Origin: Streptomyces sp. NBC_00433
GTDB taxonomy: Bacteria > Actinomycetota > Actinomycetes > Streptomycetales > Streptomycetaceae
Assembly: GCA_036015235.1 (NCBI GenBank)
Contig: CP107926.1
Location: forward strand, 6,757,501 to 6,821,500
Length of the DNA: 64,000 nt
Reading direction: 5' to 3'
The position numbers were made by a program, and so were the translations under genes. The notes beneath the pieces are model-generated. The model was not told the DNA's origin. It ran no database searches and saw only the letters and a list, made by a program, of their open reading frames with translations. This document shows, in pieces, positions 15,752 through 23,332 of the stretch. The stretch's first letter is position 1, and each line of letters begins with the position of its first letter.

Positions 15752-17005
15752 ATGAACTGGTCGAAGCAGGCGATCCGAGATGCTGCACGTGAGGGCAACT
15801 ACGGCCGGGTCATCCGCCTCGCCCGACAAGAGTTACGGGTCACGCAGCGCCAACTCGGTGAAGGTTGCGGCGTCACCCAGTCAGCCGTTTCACGGCTAGA
15901 AGCGCGATCGACAGGCCCATACGACATGACCACCTTGGCCACGATCGCCGCGTATCTGGAACTGCCGCGTTGGCTGGTCGGCCTCGCTGACTCGGCAGCC
16001 GCGCGCACGGACGGAACAGAGCAAGTGGACCGACGAGGTTTTGTCGCAGGAGCAGTCGCTGTTGTCTCCGCCCCTGCCCTTGGTGGCCTGACGGGGCAGG
16101 AGCAAACCGAACCCAGCCAAGCCGCCACATTGAGAGTCGCCACCACCGCATACCGCCGGATGGACGGAACGACATCGTCCCGACAGCTACTCGAAGTAGT
16201 CCTTGCGCATCTTCGCCTGGTCCAAGGGGTCGCAACAGACAGCCAAGATGAGGCACAGAGAGTAAGGCTTGCAGCCGTCGGCAGCGAAGTCGCCAGCCTG
16301 GCCGGTTGGCTCAGCTGGGACATGGGCGACGCAGGATCAGCCCGCACCTGGTACGGATCGGCCATCAAGGCCGCCCGACGTTCCAGCAACAGCCTGCTCA
16401 CCGCATACCAGGTGGGCAGTCTCGCCCAGATGGAGGCAGAAAACGGCAATGCCGTGCAAGCCCTCGGTCTCGTACACAGTGCCCGAAACCAACTCGGCTC
16501 CCAAACAATTGCCGTAGCTGACGCATGGCTCAGCACCGTAGAAGCACTGGCCTACGCGGCAGCGGGCGACGAGCGATCCAGCGACCGCGCCCTTGTACGC
16601 AGTCGCTCCGAGGCAGAACGCATCCCCAGCCAGGAACCGCCACCGTGGCCCTGGGTCTTCACGTTCAACGAAGCAAAGGTCGCTGCATGCCGTCTTGCCT
16701 GCGGGGCACGCCTCGGCCTGCCTGCGTGGGTCTTCGGATCGGGAGACGAGGCAACGCTTGTGGCAGCAGCAACGCATGCAAAGCAGCGGGCAATACTTCA
16801 ACTTGATCTCGCCGCAGGACACTTGGCCAATGGTCGACTGGAGGTTGGTTACCTTCTAGCTACCCGGGCAGTCGACACCGGACTGCGGTATCGCTCAGGC
16901 CGCGTGGTCGAACGGGCGCGGATCTTCCGTAGGGCGTACTCCTCGAAGACGCCGCCAAGGGTGGTCCGTGAATTTGATGACAGGCTGCACGGCGCATACC
17001 TGTGA
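15752..17005 (+). CDS. XRE regulator with C-terminal TPR-like sensor domain
   Basis: This 417-aa protein starts at the ATG at 15752. The HTH spans about 22-62 (RLARQELRVTQRQLGEGCGVTQSAVSRLEARS). It is followed by a VDRRGFVAGAVAVVSAPALG segment that resembles a twin-arginine signal but lies inside a cytoplasmic regulator, as in many Streptomyces members of this family. The remaining 300 residues are helical TPR-like repeats, probably a ligand or peptide sensor. A TTA codon lies at 15833-15835. The SLOG-type gene follows 15 bp downstream and is probably in the same operon. Confidence 0.85.
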   Translation: MNWSKQAIRDAAREGNYGRVIRLARQELRVTQRQLGEGCGVTQSAVSRLEARSTGPYDMTTLATIAAYLELPRWLVGLADSAAARTDGTEQVDRRGFVAGAVAVVSAPALGGLTGQEQTEPSQAATLRVATTAYRRMDGTTSSRQLLEVVLAHLRLVQGVATDSQDEAQRVRLAAVGSEVASLAGWLSWDMGDAGSARTWYGSAIKAARRSSNSLLTAYQVGSLAQMEAENGNAVQALGLVHSARNQLGSQTIAVADAWLSTVEALAYAAAGDERSSDRALVRSRSEAERIPSQEPPPWPWVFTFNEAKVAACRLACGARLGLPAWVFGSGDEATLVAAATHAKQRAILQLDLAAGHLANGRLEVGYLLATRAVDTGLRYRSGRVVERARIFRRAYSSKTPPRVVREFDDRLHGAYL

Positions 17006-17020
17006 CCAGGAGGAAACCAC

Positions 17021-17497
17021 ATGCGCGTCGGAATCACCGGACACCGCGGCTTGCCTGACAAGGTGGCCAGCCTCGTCCAAGCCGAGATCAGGGACATCGT
17101 CAGCGGCTACGGTGTTGAGGATCTCACGGCTGTCTCGTGCATCGCTGACGGTCCTGACGCGTGGTTCGCGCAGGCGGTACTCGACCGAGGGGGACGACTT
17201 GAAGTGGTCGTCCCTGCCGAGGACTACCGTGACTCCCTTCCCCACTGGCACCACACCGTCTACGACGCCCTCATCAGCCGCGCGTCAGAGGTGCACGCAA
17301 CCGGTTTGGCAACTTCGAACTCGCAGGCGCACATGACCGGCAGTGAGATCCTGGTCGGCCTTGTGGATGAAGTGATCGCTGTCTGGGATGGCCAGCCGGC
17401 CCGCGGATACGGCGGTACCGCCGATGTCGTGCGCTACGCCGAGAGCACCGGGGTCACGGTCCGGGTTGCCTGGCCTGAGGGAGCATCCAGAGACTGA
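17021..17497 (+). CDS. SLOG-superfamily-like protein (GITGHR motif)
   Basis: This 158-aa protein has an ideal RBS (aggaggaaacc). It starts MRVGITGHRGL and continues as a Rossmann-like alpha/beta fold, with FAQAVLDRGGRLEVVVPAEDYRDSLP, VDEVIAVWDGQPARGYGGTADVV and VRVAWP. The N-terminal GITGHR and the GYGGTxD segment are typical of SLOG/LOG-type nucleotide-binding domains, some of which sense or cleave nucleotide-derived signals. Lying directly downstream of the XRE/TPR gene, it may make, degrade or sense the ligand of that regulator. That link is inference. Confidence 0.75.
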   Translation: MRVGITGHRGLPDKVASLVQAEIRDIVSGYGVEDLTAVSCIADGPDAWFAQAVLDRGGRLEVVVPAEDYRDSLPHWHHTVYDALISRASEVHATGLATSNSQAHMTGSEILVGLVDEVIAVWDGQPARGYGGTADVVRYAESTGVTVRVAWPEGASRD

Positions 17498-17566
17498 CTG
17501 TGGGTTCCCGGTGGAGAGCCACGTCGTGAACCGGCTACAGGCTCGTACGGCGCCGTCGTGGCTCGG

Positions 17567-17733
17567 GGCGGTTGAGCGGAGCTTTAGGCAGCCACCAGGG
17601 GGCGAGCCTCGAAGAGCGGGGCCGACTTCGGGCTATTGCGGTCAGGCCCAGTGCCTGCCCGAGTCGCAGCGAGCTTACCGGCCCCGCTCTCTCGCCCCCT
17701 GGCAGCTCCCGCCCAAAGCTCCGCCCAACCGCC
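17567..17733. repeat. Large imperfect inverted repeat, candidate replication origin or structured RNA
   Basis: Arms at about 17567-17623 and 17680-17733 pair over about 55 bp with few mismatches (ggcggttgagcggagcttt against the complement of aaagctccgcccaaccgcc, through cagggggcgag / agagcggggcc). The 56-nt centre has a further small stem (gacttcgggc / gcccgagtc). The rest of 17498-17850 holds no gene that I can support. Branched palindromes of this size are typical of single-strand origins of Streptomyces rolling-circle replicons. Confidence 0.6.
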
Positions 17734-17840
17734 AATCGCACAACGCACCATCGAGGCCCGAAGGGCTCAAGCCCTGACCGGGGTGAGTGTGCCGTTTCCC
17801 CTGTTCAGAGCACCTTTCGACTCGTAGAATGGACTTAGTC

Positions 17841-17872
17841 CTTAGGCGAAGTCCCCCCGCGCCCCTGGGGTG
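17841..17872. other. Probable attR, right junction of the element
   Basis: Element-specific cttaggcgaagtcccc runs into the chromosomal repeat sequence gcgcccctggggtgc. Combined with the left junction it restores AGTTCCCCGCGCCCCT, the repeat core seen at other loci in the window. The exact crossover lies within the C-run at 17852-17858. Confidence 0.65.
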
Positions 17873-18368
17873 CTTGCCCCTTGCGGTGCGGTGCTTGCCT
17901 GCGGCCGCGTGGGGGCTGTCGCTCCGTTCTCCCCCCGAGCTTCGCCTGGGGGTACCCCCACGCGCCCCTGGGTGGCAGCCCCGTCCTGTCGCGTTCACAG
18001 TTACGGCCCTCTGTGGCGGGGCGCGCAGTTCCCCGCGCCCCTTTTGGCCTGCGTCCTCTTGCGCCCGGCGTTGGCCCCTGCCAGGGGCCCTCTGCGCGGG
18101 AGGGTGAGCGTTTTTCAGGGGCGCGGGGAACTGCGCGCCCCGCCGAAGGGGCGGGAAAGAAAGCGACGCCACCGCAAGTGGCAACCACCTGGGGGCGCGG
18201 GGAGCTGCGCGACCAGCCGCGATGGCGCCGCAGGCAAGCGACGCACCGCGAGGGGCGATCACCCAGGGGCTCGGGGAACTGTGAGACGAGCCACCCGCGC
18301 AGCGGCACCGTGGAGTCCCGTAACAGCACCCCGCAGGGAGTGGCCGGCTGCCGAAGGGACCCGGAGGG
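17857..18368. repeat. REP-like dispersed intergenic module, copy A
   Basis: This non-coding stretch holds several copies of the GC-rich palindromic core (cgcgcagttccccgcgcccc and its complement). Nearly the same series of blocks occurs in opposite orientation at 60130-60650: agcttcgcctgggggtaccccc-like hairpins, cggcaccgtggag, caggggcc and accgcgaggggc. I see no gene in it. Confidence 0.8.
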
Positions 18369-19409
18369 TCAGTGGTGAGGGGTGGCCTGGAGGAGCGCGT
18401 TGCGGGTGGCCTGGCCGTAGACACCCATCGGGTCGCCGTGGATGCCGTACCAGATCTGGAAGGTCGCGACCGCGTGCTGGACGCCGGAGTCGTACTGGCC
18501 GTCCACGGGCCCGTGGTAGACCCAGACCGAGGTGAGCCGCTGCTGGAGGTCGGAGACCGCGGGGCCGCTCGACCCGAGCTGGAGGACGGACGTCTGCGGG
18601 GACGCCGGCGGCGCGGAGCTGGTCGGCGGCGGGGTCTGGGGCGTGGTGCTCGGCGGCGCCGAGGCCGGCGGCGTGGCGGTCGCGGACGCGGGCGGCGACG
18701 GCGTCCCCGCCGCCGAGGAGGGCGTCGCCGTCGTGCCCAGCGACACCGACGGCGTCACCCGGGGAGCCGGTGTCGTCGTCGCCCGCATCGGGTGGTGCGG
18801 CGGAGTGACCTTCACCGGCTCGGTGACCGCGCCGGGCGCCGCTCCCGGGGGCAGCGTGACGTCGGGCACGGCCGAGGCGGGCTCGGGCAGCGCCCGGTCG
18901 GTGCCGCCCGCCTCCTCGCCCATGACCGAGCCGGTCACGGCCACCGCACCCGCGGCCAGCGCGGACGCGGCCATGGCCGCCGCGGCCACCACGATGCCGC
19001 GCCGCCGCCGGCGATGGCGGCCGTGTGCCGCCGCCGCGGCGAGAGCCGCCTCGTGGGCCCCGTCGTCGGCCGGATACTCCTGCGCCGCCTGTATCGCGGC
19101 ATATGCCGCGGGAAAGAGCCCGAGGTCCTGCGTCGCCGGACCCCCCTCTTCCGCGCGCTCCATGACGATCAGCGGCCGCGCGGTCGCCCCCGAGCCGTCG
19201 CCGAACGTGTCGTCCGGGTCGCCGACGTAGGGGCGTACGCGCAGCGGGTGGAAGCCTTCGGTCACCGCGAACGCGGCTGCCCGCTCCGCGGAGCGCTCCG
19301 CCGCCCTGACCTCGCCGACGACCTCGTCGTACTCGCTGGTCACACCGGTCACACCGGTGTCGTCAGGCTCGTACGGCCCTGCCGTTAGGTCCGGCTGCTG
19401 CGGCGCCAC
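18369..19409 (-). CDS. Membrane-anchored protein with C-terminal peptidoglycan-binding domain
   Basis: This 346-aa protein starts at the GTG at 19409, with GGGAGGGGAA upstream. An acidic cytoplasmic segment of about 130 residues precedes a basic stop (HGRHRRRRRG) and one membrane helix (IVVAAAAMAASALAAGAVAV). A long Pro/Thr/Ser/Ala-rich extracellular linker leads to a PG_binding_1-type domain (LQLGSSGPAVSDLQQRLTSVWVYHGPVDGQYDSGVQHAVATFQ ... GVYGQATRNAL). It probably tethers a cytoplasmic function to the cell wall. The family is common in Streptomyces but uncharacterised to my knowledge. Confidence 0.88.
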   Translation of the reverse strand: MAPQQPDLTAGPYEPDDTGVTGVTSEYDEVVGEVRAAERSAERAAAFAVTEGFHPLRVRPYVGDPDDTFGDGSGATARPLIVMERAEEGGPATQDLGLFPAAYAAIQAAQEYPADDGAHEAALAAAAAHGRHRRRRRGIVVAAAAMAASALAAGAVAVTGSVMGEEAGGTDRALPEPASAVPDVTLPPGAAPGAVTEPVKVTPPHHPMRATTTPAPRVTPSVSLGTTATPSSAAGTPSPPASATATPPASAPPSTTPQTPPPTSSAPPASPQTSVLQLGSSGPAVSDLQQRLTSVWVYHGPVDGQYDSGVQHAVATFQIWYGIHGDPMGVYGQATRNALLQATPHH

Positions 19410-19588
19410 TGGGTTCCCCTCCCGCCGTCGTTCGCGCGTTCGCAAAGACGTGTCAGTGATTATGCCGATACCCCATGCCGTCGCATACCCGGTCCCCTCC
19501 CCGCTGGCGCACTCCCGCAGGTCATATCAGCACAAACGATGCCAATATGAGAGTCCGACCGTCGGGGGGCGACGCGAGGAGCCGATTC

Positions 19589-21637
19589 ATGGCGCAGGAC
19601 ACCAGCACCGCCGTGGCGCCGGGGGAGTACCAGGACCGGCGCCAGGTACGGATCGCCATCGGTGCCCTCGCCCTCGGGCTGCTGCTCGCCGCCCTCGACC
19701 AGACCATCGTGTCGACCGCGCTGCCCACCATCGTCAGCGAACTGGGCGGCATCGACCACCTGTCCTGGGTGGTCACCGCGTATCTGCTCGCGTCGACCGC
19801 GGCCACCCCGCTGTGGGGCAAGCTCGGCGACATGTACGGCCGGAAACGGCTGTTCCAGACCGTCATCGTGATCTTCCTGATCGGCTCCGCGCTGTGCGGA
19901 GTCGCCCAGAGCATGGGCGAGTTGATCGCCTTCCGTGCCCTCCAGGGGCTGGGCGGCGGCGGGTTGATCGCGCTGTCCATGGCAATCGTCGGCGACATCG
20001 TGCCGCCCCGCGACCGGGGCCGCTACCAGGGTGTCTTCGGCGGGGTGTTCGGCGCGGCCAGCGTGCTCGGGCCGCTGCTCGGCGGGGTGTTCACCGAACA
20101 GCTGTCCTGGCGCTGGGTGTTCTACATCAACCTGCCGATCGGCGTCGTGGCGCTCCTCGTCATCGCCGCGGTCCTGCACATCCCCGCGCGCCGCACCTCG
20201 CACCGTATCGACTACCTCGGCATGGCGACGGTGGCCGCGGCCGCCACCTGCCTGGTGCTGGTCACCTCGCTCGGCGGCAGCACCCTGGCGTGGGACTCGC
20301 CCGGCATCATCGTCCTCGCGATCGTCGGCGTCGCCCTGGTCGCGGTCTTCGTCCTGATCGAGCGCCGTGTGGAGGAGCCGGTGCTGCCGCCGCGGCTCTT
20401 CCGGGTGCGGACCTTCGTGGTCTGCTCGGTGGTCTCCTTCATCATCGGCTTCGCGATGTTCGGCGCGATGACGTTCCTGCCGACCTTCCTCCAGGTCGTG
20501 CACGGCTACTCGCCCACGCTGTCGGGCGTCCACATGATCCCGATGGTGGTCGGCCTGCTGCTGGCGTCCACCGGCTCCGGGCAGATCATCAGCCGCACCG
20601 GGCGCTACAAGATCTTCCCGGTCGTCGGTACCGCCATCACGGCGATCGGCCTGCTGCTTCTGCACACGCTCGACGAGCACACCGCGACCTGGGTGCTGAG
20701 CGTGTACTTCTTCATCTTCGGCTTCGGTCTCGGCCTGGTCATGCAGGTCCTGGTGCTCGCGGTGCAGAACGCCGTCGGCTACGAGGACCTGGGGGTGGCC
20801 ACCTCCGGCGCGACCTTCTTCCGCTCCATCGGCGCGTCCTTCGGCGTCTCGATCTTCGGCACGATCTTCACCAACCAGCTCTCCGACAAACTGGCGAACG
20901 CGCTGCGCGGCATCCGCGTGCCGCCCGGCTTCAACCCCGGGCAGCTGCAGGCCGACCCCACGGCCATCGCCCGGCTGCCCGCCGCAATCAAGACGCCCGT
21001 CCTGCACGCGTACTCGCAGGCCATCACCACGGTCTTCCTGTGGGCCGTGCCGGTCGCTGCGGTCGGCTTCGTGGCGTCCCTGCTGCTCAAGGAGCAGCCG
21101 CTGCGCGGCAGCGTCACCGTGCCCGACGCCAACGAGACGGTCAACGTCAACCCCGTCGAGCGGACCTCGCTGGACGAGATCGCCCGCTGCCTGTCGCTGC
21201 TCGGCAGCCGGGACGCCCGCCGCGACCTCTACACCCGCATCACCCGGCTGGCCGGTGTCGACATCCACCCCGCCACCAGCTGGCTGCTGCTCAGGCTCGC
21301 CAACGACGGCGAGGCCGACCCCGTCGAACTCGCCCGCCGCACCACCGTGCCCGCCGACGTCATCGAGTCCGCCGCCGTCGAGGCGGAAGTCGGCGGCTAC
21401 GCGGTACGGGAGGGCAACCCGATGGTCCTCACCGCGTCCGGCACCGCGCTCGCCGACCGCCTCATCGAGGCCAGGCGCTCCGTCCTGTCCGGCCTGCTCG
21501 GCGACTGGGACCCCGAGGCGCACAGCGAACTCGCGGCACTGGTGAAGAAGTTGAGCCGCGAGCTGTGCGCGGGCGACACCGACCACCCGGACCGCAAGTC
21601 CCGCCAGAAGCCCGCCGTCGGCGGGGAAGCCGCATAA
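19589..21637 (+). CDS. DHA2-family MFS drug exporter fused to a C-terminal MarR-like winged helix
   Basis: This 682-aa protein starts at the ATG at 19589, with GAGGA upstream. The N-terminal part of about 520 residues is a 14-helix DHA2 (EmrB/QacA-type) drug:H+ antiporter: LDQTIVSTALPTIV, the motif-A loop GKLGDMYGRKRLF and motif-C-like GPLLGGVFTEQLSWRWVFYINLPIG. The last 150 residues are soluble and resemble a MarR-like winged helix (LLLRLANDGEADPVELARRTTVPADVIESAAVEAEVGGYAVREGNPMVLTASGTAL). Such fusions occur in actinomycetes. The cytoplasmic domain may gate transport or sequester a regulator. Confidence 0.9.
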   Translation: MAQDTSTAVAPGEYQDRRQVRIAIGALALGLLLAALDQTIVSTALPTIVSELGGIDHLSWVVTAYLLASTAATPLWGKLGDMYGRKRLFQTVIVIFLIGSALCGVAQSMGELIAFRALQGLGGGGLIALSMAIVGDIVPPRDRGRYQGVFGGVFGAASVLGPLLGGVFTEQLSWRWVFYINLPIGVVALLVIAAVLHIPARRTSHRIDYLGMATVAAAATCLVLVTSLGGSTLAWDSPGIIVLAIVGVALVAVFVLIERRVEEPVLPPRLFRVRTFVVCSVVSFIIGFAMFGAMTFLPTFLQVVHGYSPTLSGVHMIPMVVGLLLASTGSGQIISRTGRYKIFPVVGTAITAIGLLLLHTLDEHTATWVLSVYFFIFGFGLGLVMQVLVLAVQNAVGYEDLGVATSGATFFRSIGASFGVSIFGTIFTNQLSDKLANALRGIRVPPGFNPGQLQADPTAIARLPAAIKTPVLHAYSQAITTVFLWAVPVAAVGFVASLLLKEQPLRGSVTVPDANETVNVNPVERTSLDEIARCLSLLGSRDARRDLYTRITRLAGVDIHPATSWLLLRLANDGEADPVELARRTTVPADVIESAAVEAEVGGYAVREGNPMVLTASGTALADRLIEARRSVLSGLLGDWDPEAHSELAALVKKLSRELCAGDTDHPDRKSRQKPAVGGEAA

Positions 21638-21718
21638 CGGGCACCGGGGTTTGCGATGCCCATCCGGGGCAAGCCGACCGACTGAACCGGTGACACCGGG
21701 ACGGACGGGAGGCAGGAC

Positions 21719-22429
21719 ATGTCCACAGGAGTGATCATCGCCGTCGTGGCGGTGGTCGTCATCGTGGCAGCGCTCATCGCGGCGGTGGCGATGAAGGGCG
21801 GCTCGGGCGGAGTCGGGCTCAAAAGACGATTCGGGCCCGAATACGAGCGGACGCTGGCGCTGCACGACGGCGACACCCGCGCCACCCGGCGTGAGCTGAC
21901 CGAACGCGTCAAGAGGTACGGCGGCATCGAACAGCGGGCGCTGCCCGAGCAGGAGCAGGAGCGGTACGCCGCCCAATGGACCGCGATCCAGGCGAAGTTC
22001 GTGGAGGACCCGCCCGCCGCGATCACCCAGGCGGACGAGTTGATCGCCCGGCTGGCCGCAGAGCTGGGATACCCGGCGGCGGACTCGCCCGAGCACGTGG
22101 ACGCGCTGTCGGTGCACCACCCGCACCACGTCCACGGTTACCGGGAGGCCCACGCGGCTGCCGCCGGCGGGCGGCACGGCACGGAGGAGCTGCGCAAGAC
22201 GCTGGTCGCCGCACGCGCCCTGTTCGAGGGGCTGCTGCGCGGAAACGGCCGCACCCGCGACAGCGAGCCGGACGCGGCGGCCGAAGCAGAGCCGGAGACG
22301 GCACGTGAAGGGGCGCCCGAGACGACGCCGGACACGACGCCGGAAGCGGCGCCGAACGAATCCAAGCCGGTAATCGGCAAGCGACTTGCCGCGCTCAATG
22401 GGCGCGGACGGACGGAGTCGGAACGATGA
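21719..22429 (+). CDS. Membrane-anchored helical protein, 236 aa
   Basis: It starts with one N-terminal membrane helix (VIIAVVAVVVIVAALIAAVAM). An alpha-helical domain of about 150 residues follows (RRFGPEYERTLALHDGD ... FVEDPPAAITQADELI ... HGTEELRKTLVAARALFEGLL), then an acidic, Thr/Pro/Glu-rich tail. The helical domain resembles the C-terminal part of the next protein. The family occurs across Streptomyces; its function is unknown to me. The stop overlaps the next gene (ATGA). Confidence 0.8.
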   Translation: MSTGVIIAVVAVVVIVAALIAAVAMKGGSGGVGLKRRFGPEYERTLALHDGDTRATRRELTERVKRYGGIEQRALPEQEQERYAAQWTAIQAKFVEDPPAAITQADELIARLAAELGYPAADSPEHVDALSVHHPHHVHGYREAHAAAAGGRHGTEELRKTLVAARALFEGLLRGNGRTRDSEPDAAAEAEPETAREGAPETTPDTTPEAAPNESKPVIGKRLAALNGRGRTESER

Positions 22430-23232
22430 GGAACAGCTCGATCGAGACACCCCGAACCTCTGGCGAGGCCGGACCCACCACTGACCAGGCCAAGGATCAG
22501 GCCACGGACCAGGCCGCGGACGGCGATCAGCAGAAGGACCCGCAGAAGGCCGCGACGGACCCCGCCGCCGAGCGTGAGCCGGGCAAGCCCGTCACTCCGG
22601 GCCGCGACACGGATCGGTCCGAGGCGGTCAAGCCCGCGACCCCGGGCCGCGACACCGAGGCGGCCAGGTCCACGACCACGAGCGGCGACACCGAGCGGTC
22701 GGAGGCGGTCAAGCCCGTCACGCCGAGCCGTGACAGCGAGCGGTCCGAGGCGGCCAAGGCCGCTACTGCGACCTACGGCACCGAGCGGTCGGACGGGACC
22801 AAGTCCGCCACCACCAGCCGTGACACCGAGCGGTCCGAGGCGGCCAAGGCTGCCACCACGACCCAGGGCACCGGCACCGGCACCGGCACCGACCGGCGTG
22901 CCGCCGCGGTCGGCTCCACCGCCGGGCACACGACGGCGTCCACCACGGCGTCCACCACGGCGTCCGCCACCGAGACCGCGCCGGGTGCCGACGTCGTCGG
23001 CCGGCTCGGGCGTCGCATGGACCACGCGATCGGCGGCTTCGTCGACGATCCGCGGCGCTCGGTCCGCGAGGCCGACGACGTGCTGGACGAGGCGATCAAG
23101 CACATGGCGCGGCTCGTCGAGAACCGCAGGTCGGCACTCCGCTCGGGCTGCAAGGACGGCGCGGGCACCGAGGAGCTGCGGGTCGCCCTGACCCGCTACC
23201 GCGACATGACTGACGAGCTCCTCGCGCTCTGA
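22426..23232 (+). CDS. Low-complexity repeat protein with C-terminal helical domain, 268 aa
   Basis: Residues 1-185 are disordered, with about six degenerate 15-residue repeats of the type SRDTERSEAAKAATT and a Thr/Ala tract. Residues about 190-268 (GGFVDDPRRSVREADDVLDEAI ... GTEELRVALTRYRDMTDELL) match the helical domain of the preceding protein. It lacks a membrane anchor, so the pair may act together at the membrane. It is co-translated with its upstream partner. Confidence 0.75.
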   Translation: MRNSSIETPRTSGEAGPTTDQAKDQATDQAADGDQQKDPQKAATDPAAEREPGKPVTPGRDTDRSEAVKPATPGRDTEAARSTTTSGDTERSEAVKPVTPSRDSERSEAAKAATATYGTERSDGTKSATTSRDTERSEAAKAATTTQGTGTGTGTDRRAAAVGSTAGHTTASTTASTTASATETAPGADVVGRLGRRMDHAIGGFVDDPRRSVREADDVLDEAIKHMARLVENRRSALRSGCKDGAGTEELRVALTRYRDMTDELLAL

Positions 23233-23253
23233 CCCGCGGTGCGGGCCCTGAGT

Positions 23254-23306
23254 ACAGGTGCGGCAAGCGGCAGGCAGACCGTACGACGGCCGCCTGCCGC
23301 ACCTGT
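23254..23306. terminator. Hairpin between convergent genes
   Basis: ACAGGTGCGGCA pairs perfectly with TGCCGCACCTGT, and a further GGC/GCC extends the stem around a 7-nt slip duplication (agcggca). It sits between the rightward gene above and the end of the leftward ECF operon. Confidence 0.7.
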
Positions 23307-23332
23307 TTGCCGGACGGCTGCCCGTGCAGGGC

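Larger units (their letters stand above)
1008..17856. mobile_element. AICE-type integrative conjugative element with a serine integrase (about 16.8 kb)
   Basis: The element runs from the integrase-proximal junction at about 1008-1012 to about 17852-17856. It holds the standard actinomycete AICE modules: integrase, directionality factor, RepSA-like initiator, TraB/FtsK-like translocase, Spd-like proteins and a KorSA-like GntR repressor. Boundaries come from the sequence itself. The left flank ends gcgcagttcccc and the right flank begins with gcgcccctgggg, and together they recreate the dispersed chromosomal repeat core found intact elsewhere in the window. The inner ends joined give ggcgaagtcccc/ggggtgacttccg, an imperfect palindrome next to the integrase start as expected for attP. 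The shared core is only about 5 bp (tcccc), so ends are accurate to a few bases. The cargo contains TTA codons, and an IS481 copy is inserted. Confidence 0.8.

Noticed and set aside
17498..17850. Short frames inside the element's right-end palindrome
   Set aside because: They are mutually antisense products of the inverted repeat, without RBS or homology. A structural DNA/RNA role is more likely.
19460..22450. 996-codon minus-strand open frame opposite the DHA2 exporter
   Set aside because: It is an antisense shadow caused by high third-position GC. The plus strand has full MFS motifs, and the minus frame is rich in Arg/Asp/His low complexity.
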